This document shows positions 6,142-13,748 of a DNA stretch of 56,045 nucleotides, in pieces. Location: positions 1 through 56,045 of IMG/VR virus record IMGVR_UViG_3300046454_000555; one strand, given 5' to 3'. The stretch is from a virus. The translations under genes were made by a program, and so were the position numbers. The notes beneath the pieces are model-generated. The model worked only from the letters and a program-made list of their open reading frames with translations. It was not told where the DNA came from and searched no databases. Position 1 is the first letter of the stretch, and each line of letters opens with the position of its first letter.

Positions 6142-6371
6142 CCGATCCCGTTGAAGAGCAGGTCGAGATGCCCCGTGGATTCATGTCCCGGCGCGTTTAC
6201 AACGTCTTCGACGCCGTCTCCAAGGCGAGAAGGACGGCCAAAAACAAACTCTTGGCCGAGATCATCGAGGAGTGGGCGGCGGCGCGTCTGCATGAGGCCA
6301 GTCTGATTCAGCGCCTCAACAGGGGCAACGGAAACGACTCCCACTCGGATTGGGCGGAGTTGCCCGAATGA
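6138..6371 (+). CDS. Small basic-helical early protein
   Basis: A 77-residue protein with a helical core rich in Arg/Lys (RRVYNVFDAVSKARRTAKNKLLAEIIEEWAAARL), which may be a nucleic-acid-binding or regulatory protein at the place where λ has cII. No clear HTH match. Coupled to the next gene by ATGA at 6368. Confidence 0.6.
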   Translation: MTDPVEEQVEMPRGFMSRRVYNVFDAVSKARRTAKNKLLAEIIEEWAAARLHEASLIQRLNRGNGNDSHSDWAELPE

Positions 6372-6628
6372 ACCCCCCCGTTCGTGGGGGGCCGCAAATC
6401 GCGTGCCCAACCGACTGCGCCGAGTGCGCGCTCGCGCAGGCCAGCGCGTGGCATTGCATCTACCTCGCGGGCTGTCCTGGCTGCGAGATTCGCGCCGTCG
6501 GCAACGCCCCCAAGCGCTTTCGGGAGCGGTTCCTCGAGCGCTTCGCCGACCCGGCCGAGCGCGAGCAGAAGCGGGTGCAGATCGTGGCCGAGTACCACCG
6601 ACGCAAGGCGCTCGAGAGGGCCGCGTAA
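6368..6628 (+). CDS. Cys-rich putative zinc-binding protein
   Basis: An 86-residue protein; the start at ATG 6368 is chosen for its ATGA overlap with the upstream stop. Six Cys lie in the first half (CPTDCAECALA, WHCIY, GCPGCEIR), enough for a zinc site, followed by a long charged helix (FRERFLERFADPAEREQKRVQIV). It precedes the replication initiator with a TAATG junction. Possibly a replication accessory protein; not recognised. Confidence 0.6.
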   Translation: MNPPVRGGPQIACPTDCAECALAQASAWHCIYLAGCPGCEIRAVGNAPKRFRERFLERFADPAEREQKRVQIVAEYHRRKALERAA

Positions 6629-7278
6629 TGGCCAGGATCCGCACGATCAAGCCCGAGTTCTTCACGAGCGAGGACATCGTTTCCCGCACGCCGATGGCCC
6701 GGCTCCTCTACATCGCCCTCTGGTGCGAGGCCGACAAGGAAGGTCGGCTGGTCTGGAAGCCGGCGACGTTCAAGCTGCGCTACCTGCCGGGCGACCCCTG
6801 CGACGTCATCGCGCTGTGCAACGAGCTGCTCGACTCCGGGCTGGTCGTCCTCTACGGCGAGGGATTCGCCCACATCCCGGCCTTCAAGGCGCACCAGCAC
6901 ATCAACCCACGCGAGAGCGCCAGCCAGCTGCCCGACCCTTACGAGTGCGCCACGCGTAAGCCACGCGTCGGCACGCGTGAGTCACGCGACAGTGACGCAC
7001 AGGGAGGAAGGGAAGGGAAGGGAAGGGAAAGTAAAGCGCGTCAACGCGCCACACAACTTCCCGAGGAGTTCGGAATCTCCGAGCGAGTTCGGACGTGGGC
7101 TGCCGGGAAGGGACTGAACCATCTCGACAAGCAACTCGAGGCATTCCTGTCCTACGTCAAGCGCAAGGGCGCCACCTACGTCGACTGGGACGAGGCCCTC
7201 ATGAACGCCATCCGCGACGACTGGGCCAAGGCGCGCAAGCCCGGCGAGACCGCCGACGTCTTCGCAGGAGCGATCTGA
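6628..7278 (+). CDS. Replication initiator, O-like winged-helix protein
   Basis: A 216-residue protein starting MARIRTIKPEFFTSEDIVSRTPMARLLYIALWCEADKEGR in the sequence, the classic N-terminus of phage replisome organisers with a winged-helix domain (about residues 1-95). A low-complexity Gly/Arg/Lys linker (about 105-140) is encoded by repeat DNA that looks like a replication origin. The C-terminal helical domain (LDKQLEAFLSYVKRKGATYVDWDEALMNAIRDDWAK) resembles the helicase-loading part of such proteins. The start overlaps the upstream TAA, and the stop overlaps the helicase ATG. Confidence 0.82.
   Translation: MARIRTIKPEFFTSEDIVSRTPMARLLYIALWCEADKEGRLVWKPATFKLRYLPGDPCDVIALCNELLDSGLVVLYGEGFAHIPAFKAHQHINPRESASQLPDPYECATRKPRVGTRESRDSDAQGGREGKGRESKARQRATQLPEEFGISERVRTWAAGKGLNHLDKQLEAFLSYVKRKGATYVDWDEALMNAIRDDWAKARKPGETADVFAGAI
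6951..6988 (+). repeat. Iteron-like CACGCG repeats, candidate replication origin
   Basis: CACGCG occurs at 6951, 6962, 6972 and 6983, i.e. every 10-11 bp, about one helical turn, so all copies face the same side of DNA. A stray copy is at 6909. They lie inside the initiator gene, as the λ O-binding iterons do. The initiator encoded by the same gene would be the binding protein. Confidence 0.6.
7001..7031 (+). repeat. Purine-only GGGAA repeats beside the iterons
   Basis: A 30-base run of purines built from repeated GGGAA/GGAAG units, directly after the CACGCG array. Strand-asymmetric tracts next to iterons commonly form the melting part of phage origins. In protein it encodes a Gly/Arg/Lys linker. 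Confidence 0.5.
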
Positions 7279-8198
7279 TGGCCGAACTGCTCGACATCGA
7301 AGAGGTATCGCTCGAGGAGTACTACGAGCAGATCGAGCGCGTCTTCGTCCTCAAGGCCTCGAGCTACGCCGAGCAACTGGTGGCCGAGTTCGCGCCCCGG
7401 ACCGATGCCCGCCGGCCGACGATGTTCTCGACCAAGCTGCGCCTCGGCCTCGAGTTCCGGCCCGGCGAGGTGACCTGCTACGCCGGCTACAACGGCCACC
7501 GCAAGAGCATGTTCACGGGCCAGGTCGTGATCGACCTCGTGGCCCAGAAGCAGCGCATCCTCGTCGCCAGCCTCGAGATGCAGCCGGTCCAGACCCTGGC
7601 GCGGATGGCCCGCCAGGCCTGGGGCGACGAGCGCCTCACCGCGGAGCAGTTGCGCCGGTTCGCCGAGTGGACGAACGGCAAGCTCTGGCTGCTGAACCAC
7701 CTCGGCCGGCTCAGTCCTCACAAACTCCTGGCCCTTGCCCGGTACTTCGGCGACAAGCTCTGCGGCCACCACATCGTCATCGACTCGATGATGATGGTCT
7801 GCGCCAGCGAGGAATCGCTCGACGAGCAGAAGCAGTTCGTGACCGATCTCGTCCGGTTCGCGCAGGAGGCGGGCGTCCACATCCACCTCGTGACGCACTG
7901 CAGGAAGCCGCAGAACGGGGAAGAGCGGCCGCCGACGAAGTACGACCTCCGCGGCTCCGCGGCGATCTCCGACCAGGCCCACAACGTCGTGACGATCTGG
8001 GCCAACAAGGCGAAGAAGGCCAAGGCCGACGAGGGATCGCTCTCGGCCATCAACGAGCCCGACGCCCGGGTCTCGGTCGAGAAGCAGCGCAACGGCCGCT
8101 GGGAGGGCGCCTGCAAGCTCTGGTTCGACGAGTCGAGCCTGCGCTTTCGGGACGACTCATCGAGCGCGATTCACCCCTACGCAGGACTCCAGCCATGA
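7278..8198 (+). CDS. DnaB-type replicative helicase, RecA-fold domain
   Basis: A 306-residue protein lacking the DnaB N-terminal domain and holding the RecA-like motor. The P-loop reads G70-Y-N-G-H-R-K76-S77, so the usual last Gly is Arg. Next come the SLEM box (LVASLEMQPVQTLARMARQA), the Walker B region (HHIVIDSMMMV) and the DnaB H3/H4-like segments (VHIHLVTHCRKP, DLRGSAAISDQAHNVV). It would unwind phage DNA after loading by the adjacent initiator. GGAG precedes the ATG, which overlaps the upstream TGA. Confidence 0.82.
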   Translation: MAELLDIEEVSLEEYYEQIERVFVLKASSYAEQLVAEFAPRTDARRPTMFSTKLRLGLEFRPGEVTCYAGYNGHRKSMFTGQVVIDLVAQKQRILVASLEMQPVQTLARMARQAWGDERLTAEQLRRFAEWTNGKLWLLNHLGRLSPHKLLALARYFGDKLCGHHIVIDSMMMVCASEESLDEQKQFVTDLVRFAQEAGVHIHLVTHCRKPQNGEERPPTKYDLRGSAAISDQAHNVVTIWANKAKKAKADEGSLSAINEPDARVSVEKQRNGRWEGACKLWFDESSLRFRDDSSSAIHPYAGLQP

Positions 8199-8368
8199 AG
8201 ACCGACTTCTATCTCGAGATCCGGATCATCGCCCGCCGCGTGCTGGCCGAGCAGGAAGCCGGGAGGCCGGTCGATTCGACGCGACTGGAATGGGCGACGG
8301 CGGTGCTTCGTGGCGAGCGTCCGGTCCCGATTCAACGAGTCAGCATGCCGCGATCTGAGGCCGCATGA
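8195..8368 (+). CDS. Small early protein, unknown
   Basis: A 57-residue protein, start and stop both in ATGA overlaps with neighbours. Helical with charged character (EIRIIARRVLAEQEAGRPV). No family recognised. Confidence 0.5.
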   Translation: MKTDFYLEIRIIARRVLAEQEAGRPVDSTRLEWATAVLRGERPVPIQRVSMPRSEAA

Positions 8369-8595
8369 GCGAGCGCTTCGTCTGCTTTCGGGTCGAGGCG
8401 TGCCGGCCGATGGGCGGCCCGGTCGCCGACGAGTTCGAGGTCCAGCGGGCCGCTCTCGACTGCGCGCAACTACTTGAGGCGAAGGGCTACGGCGGGGTGA
8501 CTTGCACGGCCGTCCATGAGTTCGACACGCCGGCCGGCACGGGAACAACGCGGCAACGCATCTGGCCGCTGGTCGAGCCCTGGGAGGATGCATGA
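8365..8595 (+). CDS. Small early protein, unknown
   Basis: A 76-residue mixed α/β protein (RFVCFRVEACRPMGG ... YGGVTCTAVHEF). Coupled on both sides by ATGA overlaps between the helicase and NinG. No motif to assign function. Confidence 0.55.
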   Translation: MSERFVCFRVEACRPMGGPVADEFEVQRAALDCAQLLEAKGYGGVTCTAVHEFDTPAGTGTTRQRIWPLVEPWEDA

Positions 8596-9146
8596 TCATC
8601 CTGGCGGTCTCGTCCAGGTCCTGCCGCGTCTGCAAGGGCACGTTCGTGCCCTTCTCGAGCACGCAGATCGTCTGCGGGGTGAAGTGTGCCCGCCAGGTCC
8701 CGATCGTCGCCAGGAAGGCTGCCAAGGACGACCGCAAGGCCACGAAGGCGAGGATCGAGGAGTTGCGGCCGCTCTCGTACTGGGTCAAGCAGGCCCAGGT
8801 CGCCTTCAACGCCTGGGTTCGGGAGCGCGATCGCCATCTGCCTTGCATCAGTTGCGGCCGCATGCACGAAGGCTCGTGGGACGCCGGCCACTACCTCTCG
8901 ACTGGCTCATCGCCCGAGCTACGGTTCGACGAGTGGAACGTGCATCGCCAGTGCGTCCCCTGCAACCAGCATCTGCACGGGAATATCGCCAAGTTCCGGC
9001 AGAGGCTCATCGAGCGCATCGGGCTCGCGCGAGTGCTGCACCTCGAAGGCCCGCACCGTCCGAAGCAGTACCGCGCCGCCGAGCTCAAGGCGATTCGCGA
9101 CGACTGCCGGGCGCGGACGAAGGCGCTGCAGCGATGCGCTTCCTGA
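8592..9146 (+). CDS. ninG: NinG/Rap-like recombination endonuclease
   Basis: A 184-residue protein. An N-terminal zinc-finger-like CRVCKGTFVPF ... VCGVKC is followed by the NinG core: HLPCISCGR, WDAGHYLSTGS, FDEWNVHRQCVPCNQHLHGN. This is the HNH-like nuclease layout of λ Rap, which cuts branched recombination intermediates. It pairs functionally with NinB/Bet/exonuclease on the left operon. It overlaps the methyltransferase gene by 13 bp. Confidence 0.9.
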   Translation: MIILAVSSRSCRVCKGTFVPFSSTQIVCGVKCARQVPIVARKAAKDDRKATKARIEELRPLSYWVKQAQVAFNAWVRERDRHLPCISCGRMHEGSWDAGHYLSTGSSPELRFDEWNVHRQCVPCNQHLHGNIAKFRQRLIERIGLARVLHLEGPHRPKQYRAAELKAIRDDCRARTKALQRCAS

Positions 9147-10279
9147 GCGTCTGCTCCGGCATCGAGGCGGCGTCAGTCGCCTGGCGCCCGCTCGGCTGGC
9201 GCGCCGCTGCGTTCTCGGAGATCGAGCCGTTCCCGTGCGCCGTGCTCGCGCACCACTATCCCGACACGCCGAACCGCGGCGACATGACACGCTTTGCGGA
9301 GTGGCCCGATGACCCAATTGACCTTCTTTGCGGAGGAACCCCTTGCCAGTCCTTCAGCGTCGCCGGCCTCCGAGCGGGACTGGATGACCCGCGTGGCAAC
9401 CTCATGCTTACCTTTGGTGCCATTGCTGCAAAGCATCGGCCCAAGTGGCTGGTTTGGGAGAACGTCCCCGGCGTTCTGTCCTCAAACGGAGGACGGGACT
9501 TTGGTTCCTTCCTCGGGCTCCTGGGCGAGCTCGGGTATGGGTTCGCCTACCGGGTTCTTGACGCTCAGTATTTCGGACTGGCCCAGCGACGGAAGCGCGT
9601 GTTCGTTGTCGGATGTCTTGGAGACTGGCGCCGTGCCGCCGCAGTACTTTTTGAGCGCGCGAGCCTGTCAGGGAATCCTGCCAAGAACGGCGGCAACAAC
9701 ACCGCCGGCCCGATCGACGTCGCCACCGCGCGCAACGCCTGCGCGAGCGCGAGCGGGCGGATGGATTTCGAGACGGAGACTTTTCTGGTCACGCACGCGC
9801 TGACCGGAGAAGGCTTCGACGCCAGCGAGGACGGGACGGGGGGAGGGGCGCCGCTGATTGCATTCGACACCACGCAGATGACGCACAAGGCGAACCGCTC
9901 TCAGCCGAAGGCCGGCGATCCCTGCCACCCGCTCGCCGCTGGAGCACATCCGCCGGCCATCGCCTTCAACGCCCGCCAAGACCCGATCAACGGCCCGATC
10001 AACGGCCCGATCAACGGCCCGATCGACACCGACGGATCGACGAGCGCGGTGATGGTTCCGTCAATGCAAGTCCGAAGACTCACGCCGCGCGAATGCGAAA
10101 GATTGATGGGATTCCCGGACTTCTACACGCTGATCCCACTGCGCAACGCTAAGGGCCTGCCGAACGGCAAATGGTCGAAAGACGGCCCTCGCTACAAGGC
10201 GCTCGGGAATAGCTGGGCGGTTCCCTGCATCCGCTGGATCGGTCGCCGGATCGACGCCGTGAACAACCTCCGACACTGA
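9134..10279 (+). CDS. C5-cytosine DNA methyltransferase
   Basis: A 381-residue Dcm-type enzyme that methylates cytosine in DNA with SAM. Motif I is FLSVCSGIEAASVAW, motif IV is GGTPCQSFSVAG with catalytic Cys71, motif VI is WENVPG, motif VIII is QRRKRVFVVG; motifs IX-X are RLTPRECERLMGFP and ALGNSWAVPC. The target recognition region (about residues 180-310) contains a perfect 12-bp tandem repeat. No restriction enzyme gene is next to it, so it is an orphan methylase, likely protecting phage DNA from host restriction. It starts inside the end of the NinG gene. Confidence 0.92.
   Translation: MRFLSVCSGIEAASVAWRPLGWRAAAFSEIEPFPCAVLAHHYPDTPNRGDMTRFAEWPDDPIDLLCGGTPCQSFSVAGLRAGLDDPRGNLMLTFGAIAAKHRPKWLVWENVPGVLSSNGGRDFGSFLGLLGELGYGFAYRVLDAQYFGLAQRRKRVFVVGCLGDWRRAAAVLFERASLSGNPAKNGGNNTAGPIDVATARNACASASGRMDFETETFLVTHALTGEGFDASEDGTGGGAPLIAFDTTQMTHKANRSQPKAGDPCHPLAAGAHPPAIAFNARQDPINGPINGPINGPIDTDGSTSAVMVPSMQVRRLTPRECERLMGFPDFYTLIPLRNAKGLPNGKWSKDGPRYKALGNSWAVPCIRWIGRRIDAVNNLRH
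9982..10025 (+). repeat. 12-bp tandem repeat inside the methyltransferase gene
   Basis: Three perfect copies of CCCGATCAACGG (9982, 9994, 10006) plus a partial fourth at 10018, encoding PINGPINGPINGPI. Twelve is a multiple of three, so slippage would add or remove PING units without breaking the frame. Confidence 0.9.
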
Positions 10280-10289
10280 AAGGCCCACC

Positions 10290-10628
10290 ATGCCCTTCCG
10301 CTTCAGCACCACATTTCTCGGCCGTCCCATCGTTCAGGTCAGCGACGGAGAGCGATGGTCGAACTTCATGCCCACGATGGACGAGAGCTACGAGTTCCAC
10401 ATCGTCAACGTCGCCGAGTTCAAGGCCATGCGCGATCGGATCGCGAAGGCCGACAAGCACGCCGCGGCCTGCCGGAAGAGCCGGGCGAAGAAGAAGTTCG
10501 ACGCGCTGCCGGTGCTGACCGCGGAGGCGGCGGGCGAGCACTACCACCGGTTCCCGGCGCCGCAGAGCGTAAGCGGCACCGTCGAGCCGAACCTGGCGTG
10601 GGCGTTCGGGTTCGAGCCGCTTGCATGA
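10290..10628 (+). CDS. Hypothetical early protein
   Basis: A 112-residue protein with a β-rich first half (RFSTTFLGRPIVQVSDGERW) and a basic middle (RIAKADKHAAACRKSRAKKKF). A weak ribosome site (AAAGG) precedes the ATG. It lies 10 bp after the methyltransferase. No family recognised. Confidence 0.55.
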   Translation: MPFRFSTTFLGRPIVQVSDGERWSNFMPTMDESYEFHIVNVAEFKAMRDRIAKADKHAAACRKSRAKKKFDALPVLTAEAAGEHYHRFPAPQSVSGTVEPNLAWAFGFEPLA

Positions 10629-10849
10629 ACGCCAGCGCGTTCTGCGACGTGATGACCCTGCTGCGCAAGGCGCCGCGGGACAAGAACGAGCTCTCTCGAA
10701 TCACCGGCCTGCACCCGAACACGGTCCACCTCTACGTCAAGGCGCTCCTCGACGAGGGCCACATCAGGCTCGAGGCGGAGAGGCGCATGTCGACCCGTGG
10801 TCGGCCGTCGTTCGTCTACGCCTGGCAAGAATCACTGCACGGGCAATGA
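10625..10849 (+). CDS. Winged-helix DNA-binding protein
   Basis: A 74-residue protein: MTLLRKAPRDKNELSRITGLHPNTVHLYVKALLDEGHIRLEAE, a clear winged HTH with recognition helix near residues 28-42, followed by a β-wing ending RGRPSFVYAW as in MarR/TrmB-like regulators. It precedes the sugar cassette and is coupled to it (ATGA at 10846), so it may control the downstream genes or late transcription. That role is inference. Confidence 0.7.
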   Translation: MNASAFCDVMTLLRKAPRDKNELSRITGLHPNTVHLYVKALLDEGHIRLEAERRMSTRGRPSFVYAWQESLHGQ

Positions 10850-11685
10850 AGCGAATTCTCGTCACCGGCGGATCGGGATTCTTCGGCCGCGGCTTCGTCC
10901 GCAAGGCCCTCGACCAGGGGGCCGAGCGGGTCTGCGTCCTCAGCCGCGGGGAGTTCTCCCAGCACCTGATGCGCCAGGAGTTCGGGCACGACCCGAGGCT
11001 GCGCTTCTTCATCGGCGACGTCCGGGACCAGCCGCGGCTCGTCCGCGCGATGGACGGCGTCGACCTGGTCGTCCACGCCGCGGCGCTGAAGCGGGTCGAG
11101 GTGGGCCAGTACAACCCGACCGAGATGGTCCTGACGAACGTGATCGGCGCGATGAACGTCATCGAGGCCGCGCAGACCGTGGGCGTGCCGAAGGTCGTTG
11201 CGCTGTCGAGCGACAAGGCCTTCCAGCCCGCCAACGCCTACGGCTGCTCGAAGGCGATGGCCGAGACGTTGTTCCTGGCCGCCAACGACAGCGTCGGCGC
11301 CAAAGGGCCGCGCTTTGCCGTGACCCGCTACGGCAATGTCGCCGGCTCCACGGGATCCGTGATCCCGACCTGGAGGCACGAGCAGGCGCGCGGCCGCCAG
11401 GTCCGCCTGACCGATCCCGACGCGACCCGGTTCTACATGACCCTGACGCAGGCGGTCGACCTCGTCAACCGCACCGCCGAGACGATGGAGGGGGGAGAAC
11501 TCTCCATTCCGGTGCTGCCGGCATACCGGCTGGGCGACCTGGCCGAGGCGATGAAGGTCGAGTACCACGTCGCCGGCCTGGGCGAGGGCGAGAAGCTGCA
11601 CGAGAGCATGAGCGAGGGCCAGCCGAGCGACAAGGCGCGGCGGATGAGCGTGCCCGAGATCGAGGAGGCGCTGGCGTATGTCTAG
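10846..11685 (+). CDS. pseB: PseB-like UDP-GlcNAc 4,6-dehydratase
   Basis: A 279-residue short-chain dehydrogenase/reductase. An NAD(P)-binding VTGGSGFFGRG lies at the N-terminus. FFIGDVRDQPRL, HAAALKRVEVGQYNP, SSDKAFQPANAYGCSK (Tyr132, Lys136) and RYGNVAGSTGSVIP match the PseB/FlaA1 group. The Asp-Lys before the Y-x-x-x-K motif is the mark of these inverting dehydratases. It would make the 4-keto-6-deoxy sugar that begins pseudaminic acid synthesis. It is slightly shorter than bacterial PseB (about 330) at the C-terminus. It is the first gene of an eight-enzyme cassette. Confidence 0.85.
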   Translation: MKRILVTGGSGFFGRGFVRKALDQGAERVCVLSRGEFSQHLMRQEFGHDPRLRFFIGDVRDQPRLVRAMDGVDLVVHAAALKRVEVGQYNPTEMVLTNVIGAMNVIEAAQTVGVPKVVALSSDKAFQPANAYGCSKAMAETLFLAANDSVGAKGPRFAVTRYGNVAGSTGSVIPTWRHEQARGRQVRLTDPDATRFYMTLTQAVDLVNRTAETMEGGELSIPVLPAYRLGDLAEAMKVEYHVAGLGEGEKLHESMSEGQPSDKARRMSVPEIEEALAYV

Positions 11686-12286
11686 CCCTCACGACGTGAC
11701 CCGCGCCTTCGAGGCTGCCCTGTGCGAGTACACCGGGGCGCGCTACGCCGTGGCGACGACGAGCTGCACGCAGGCGATCCTCATGGCGTGCGCGTGGTCT
11801 CGCCATGCATACGACGTAAGGGGCCCGGTTTGGATGCCCGCCCGTTCCTACGTTGGTGTTCCTGCCGCGATCCTCAACGCCGGCATATCCGTCGGGTTTC
11901 TGGATCTCGCATGGGAGGGCGAATACGTTCTCTCCCCGCTCAATGTCTGGGACTCCGCGCGACGCTTCACCTCGGGCATGTATCGGCCGGAGCAGATGCA
12001 GTGCGTCTCGTTCCATGCGACCAAGATCCTCGCGGACAGTCAGGGCGGCGCGATCCTCCACGACGATCCGGATGCTGATGCGTGGCTGCGCCGCGCTCGC
12101 TTCGACGGCAGGGCCGAGGGCGTTGACCCGAAGGACGACCAGGTCACGTACCCATCGTGGCACGCCTATCTTTCGCCCGATGTCGCTGCGCGCCTGCTCT
12201 GGAAGCTGCAGGGCCTGCCGAAGCACAACCCCGACCTCCCGCGCTCCGACTACCCCGACCTGAGCAAGATGAAAGCCTTCCAATGA
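11678..12286 (+). CDS. pseC: Compact DegT-type sugar aminotransferase, PseC-like
   Basis: A 202-residue protein, about half the usual length of PseC. The PLP-dependent DegT/DnrJ/EryC1 features remain: FEAALCEYTGARYAVATTSCTQAIL, the sheet VWMPARSYVGVPAAILNAG, and the lysine loop VSFHATKILADSQGGAIL with Lys116 as the likely Schiff-base residue. The C-terminal domain is nearly absent. In the pathway it would transfer an amino group to the PseB product. The gene is not frameshifted: it ends in an ATGA overlap with the next gene, so it is a real compact version. Activity of the short form is uncertain. Confidence 0.7.
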   Translation: MSSPHDVTRAFEAALCEYTGARYAVATTSCTQAILMACAWSRHAYDVRGPVWMPARSYVGVPAAILNAGISVGFLDLAWEGEYVLSPLNVWDSARRFTSGMYRPEQMQCVSFHATKILADSQGGAILHDDPDADAWLRRARFDGRAEGVDPKDDQVTYPSWHAYLSPDVAARLLWKLQGLPKHNPDLPRSDYPDLSKMKAFQ

Positions 12287-12600
12287 CCGAGCCCACCACG
12301 ATCGCCGTCAAGCGCGAGGGCGAGTTCATCGTCCTCAAGTTCTCGAGGAACGTCGACTACATCGAGATGGCCGAGCAGAACGCGAAGGACATCGCCTGCG
12401 CGATCACCGACGCGGCCTTCGAGGGCGGGGTCAAGCCGGCCAACGACTCGATCAAGGCGGCGCTGACGGAGCGCCACTTCCACGTCCTCGTGCCGCGCCT
12501 GACCCTGGTCCTCAACACCCTGCGCGAGAAGAAGCGACTGAGCAACGGGCAGCTGGCGATGAAGGTCGTCGAGGTCTGCCTCAACGAGATCTTCACGTGA
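12283..12600 (+). CDS. Hypothetical protein inside the sugar cassette
   Basis: A 105-residue protein with a β-strand start (TTIAVKREGEFIVLKFSR) and a helical remainder. No recognised motif. It is coupled on both sides (ATGA, GTGA) between the aminotransferase and the cytidylyltransferase. Its small size argues against it being the missing UDP-sugar hydrolase PseG. Confidence 0.55.
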   Translation: MTEPTTIAVKREGEFIVLKFSRNVDYIEMAEQNAKDIACAITDAAFEGGVKPANDSIKAALTERHFHVLVPRLTLVLNTLREKKRLSNGQLAMKVVEVCLNEIFT

Positions 12601-13157
12601 GGACGGTGTGCCTGATTCCGGCGCGCGGTGGCAGCGTCAGATTGCCGCGCAAGAACATCCGCATGTTCCACGGTAAACCGATCATCGCCTACTCCATCGA
12701 GAACGCCCGCAAGTCCGGCCTGTTCGATGCGGTGGTGGTATCGACCGACGACGACGAGATCGCGAACATCGCTGCGGAGTACGGCGCCCACTACGTTCGC
12801 CGGCCGAAGGACGACGGTACGCAGGGGACGCAGGAACTCGCGGGCGACTACCTGCGTGAGCGGCCGGAGATCGGCATCTGCTGCGTGCTTTACCCGTGCG
12901 CGCCGCTGATCAACTGGGCGCATCTGGTCGAGGGCTGGCGCACTCTGCAAACCGAGCCCGGCTGCTTGTTCGCGCCCTCGACCGACGCGCAGGGGAACGA
13001 CGCCGGCTGCTTTTATTGGGGCTTCGCGCAGGCGTTCCGCGAATCTTGGAGTCTCGACGGTTGGGGTGAGCCGGTCGTGCTGCAGCCTGGGCGCTGCTGC
13101 GACATCAACACCGAAGACGACTGGAAGCGCGCCGAGCGCATGTACGAACTGCTCTGA
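12597..13157 (+). CDS. pseF: CMP-nonulosonic acid synthetase, PseF-like
   Basis: A 186-residue protein of the NeuA/PseF cytidylyltransferase family. It opens LIPARGGSVRLPRKNIRMFHGKPIIAYSIENA, the nucleotide-binding signature of these enzymes, followed by VVVSTDDDEIANIA and an INTEDDWKRAERMYELL end. It would couple CMP to the finished acid, making the donor for a glycosyltransferase. It starts at GTG overlapping the upstream TGA and is shorter than bacterial PseF (about 230), missing part of the central region. Pse versus other nonulosonic acids is decided by the neighbours. Confidence 0.82.
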   Translation: MRTVCLIPARGGSVRLPRKNIRMFHGKPIIAYSIENARKSGLFDAVVVSTDDDEIANIAAEYGAHYVRRPKDDGTQGTQELAGDYLRERPEIGICCVLYPCAPLINWAHLVEGWRTLQTEPGCLFAPSTDAQGNDAGCFYWGFAQAFRESWSLDGWGEPVVLQPGRCCDINTEDDWKRAERMYELL

Positions 13158-13166
13158 GGAGGGCTG

Positions 13167-13748
13167 ATGGAAACGACGACTGAGTTCTGGGCGGGCACCT
13201 TCGGCGATGAATATGGTCGAAGGAACCGTGTCGTGTGGGAGCACCGCATCCCCTTCTGGCGCCGGATTCTCGAGATCACCCGGGCCAAGACCTTCTGCGA
13301 GGCAGGGGTCAACGCCGGCTGGAACTTCCAGGCCATCCGCCGGATCGATCCCGAGGCGTCGATGAGCGGCGTCGACGTCAACCAGTCGGCGATCGAGTCC
13401 GCGCAGGAGTTCGGCTTCGACGTGATGAAGGCTCCTGCCTCGGACGTGGCCACGCTCTTCGGCCCGAGCGCCTGCGACATGAGCCTCACGAGCGGCGTCC
13501 TGATCCACGTTGCGCCGGACGACCTCAAGGCGACGATGCAGGCCCTGATCGACGTCAGCAGCAAATGGGTTCTGGCGGTCGAGTACGCCGCCGACGAGGA
13601 GGTGGCGATCACCTACCGCGAGCACAAGGGAAGGCTCTGGAAGCGGCCCTTCGGCAAGCTCTACGAGGATCTCGGGCTGGACTTGTTCGAGACCGGGCCG
13701 GCTGAGGGTTTCATGGACTGCCAGTACTGGCTGCTGTCCAAGCCATGA
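13167..13748 (+). CDS. Pseudaminic-acid-associated SAM methyltransferase
   Basis: A 193-residue class I methyltransferase. It starts ETTTEFWAGTFGDEYGRRN, the opening seen in the methylase family that travels with Pse genes. The SAM fold shows CEAGVNAGWNFQAI (motif I) and MSGVDVNQSAIESAQ (motif II), then SLTSGVLIHVAPDD (motif IV-like). It might O- or N-methylate the sugar or its acyl group. AGGAGG lies before the ATG, one of the best ribosome sites in the cassette. Substrate is inferred from context only. Confidence 0.75.
   Translation: METTTEFWAGTFGDEYGRRNRVVWEHRIPFWRRILEITRAKTFCEAGVNAGWNFQAIRRIDPEASMSGVDVNQSAIESAQEFGFDVMKAPASDVATLFGPSACDMSLTSGVLIHVAPDDLKATMQALIDVSSKWVLAVEYAADEEVAITYREHKGRLWKRPFGKLYEDLGLDLFETGPAEGFMDCQYWLLSKP

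Noticed and set aside
6024-6689. 221-codon minus-strand ORF after cro
   Set aside because: Crosses three coupled plus-strand genes; only its last 36 codons look protein-like, with no ribosome site.
6951-6988. CACGCG repeats as a possible CRISPR array
   Set aside because: Repeat unit is 6 bp with 4-5 bp spacing inside a coding gene; far too short for CRISPR. Kept as origin iterons.
9134-10279. Restriction-modification system
   Set aside because: No endonuclease gene adjoins the methyltransferase; neighbours are NinG and small unknown proteins, so it is treated as an orphan methylase.
12357-13625. 422-codon minus-strand ORF across the sugar cassette
   Set aside because: Overlaps clear PseF and methylase frames; product looks like antisense translation.
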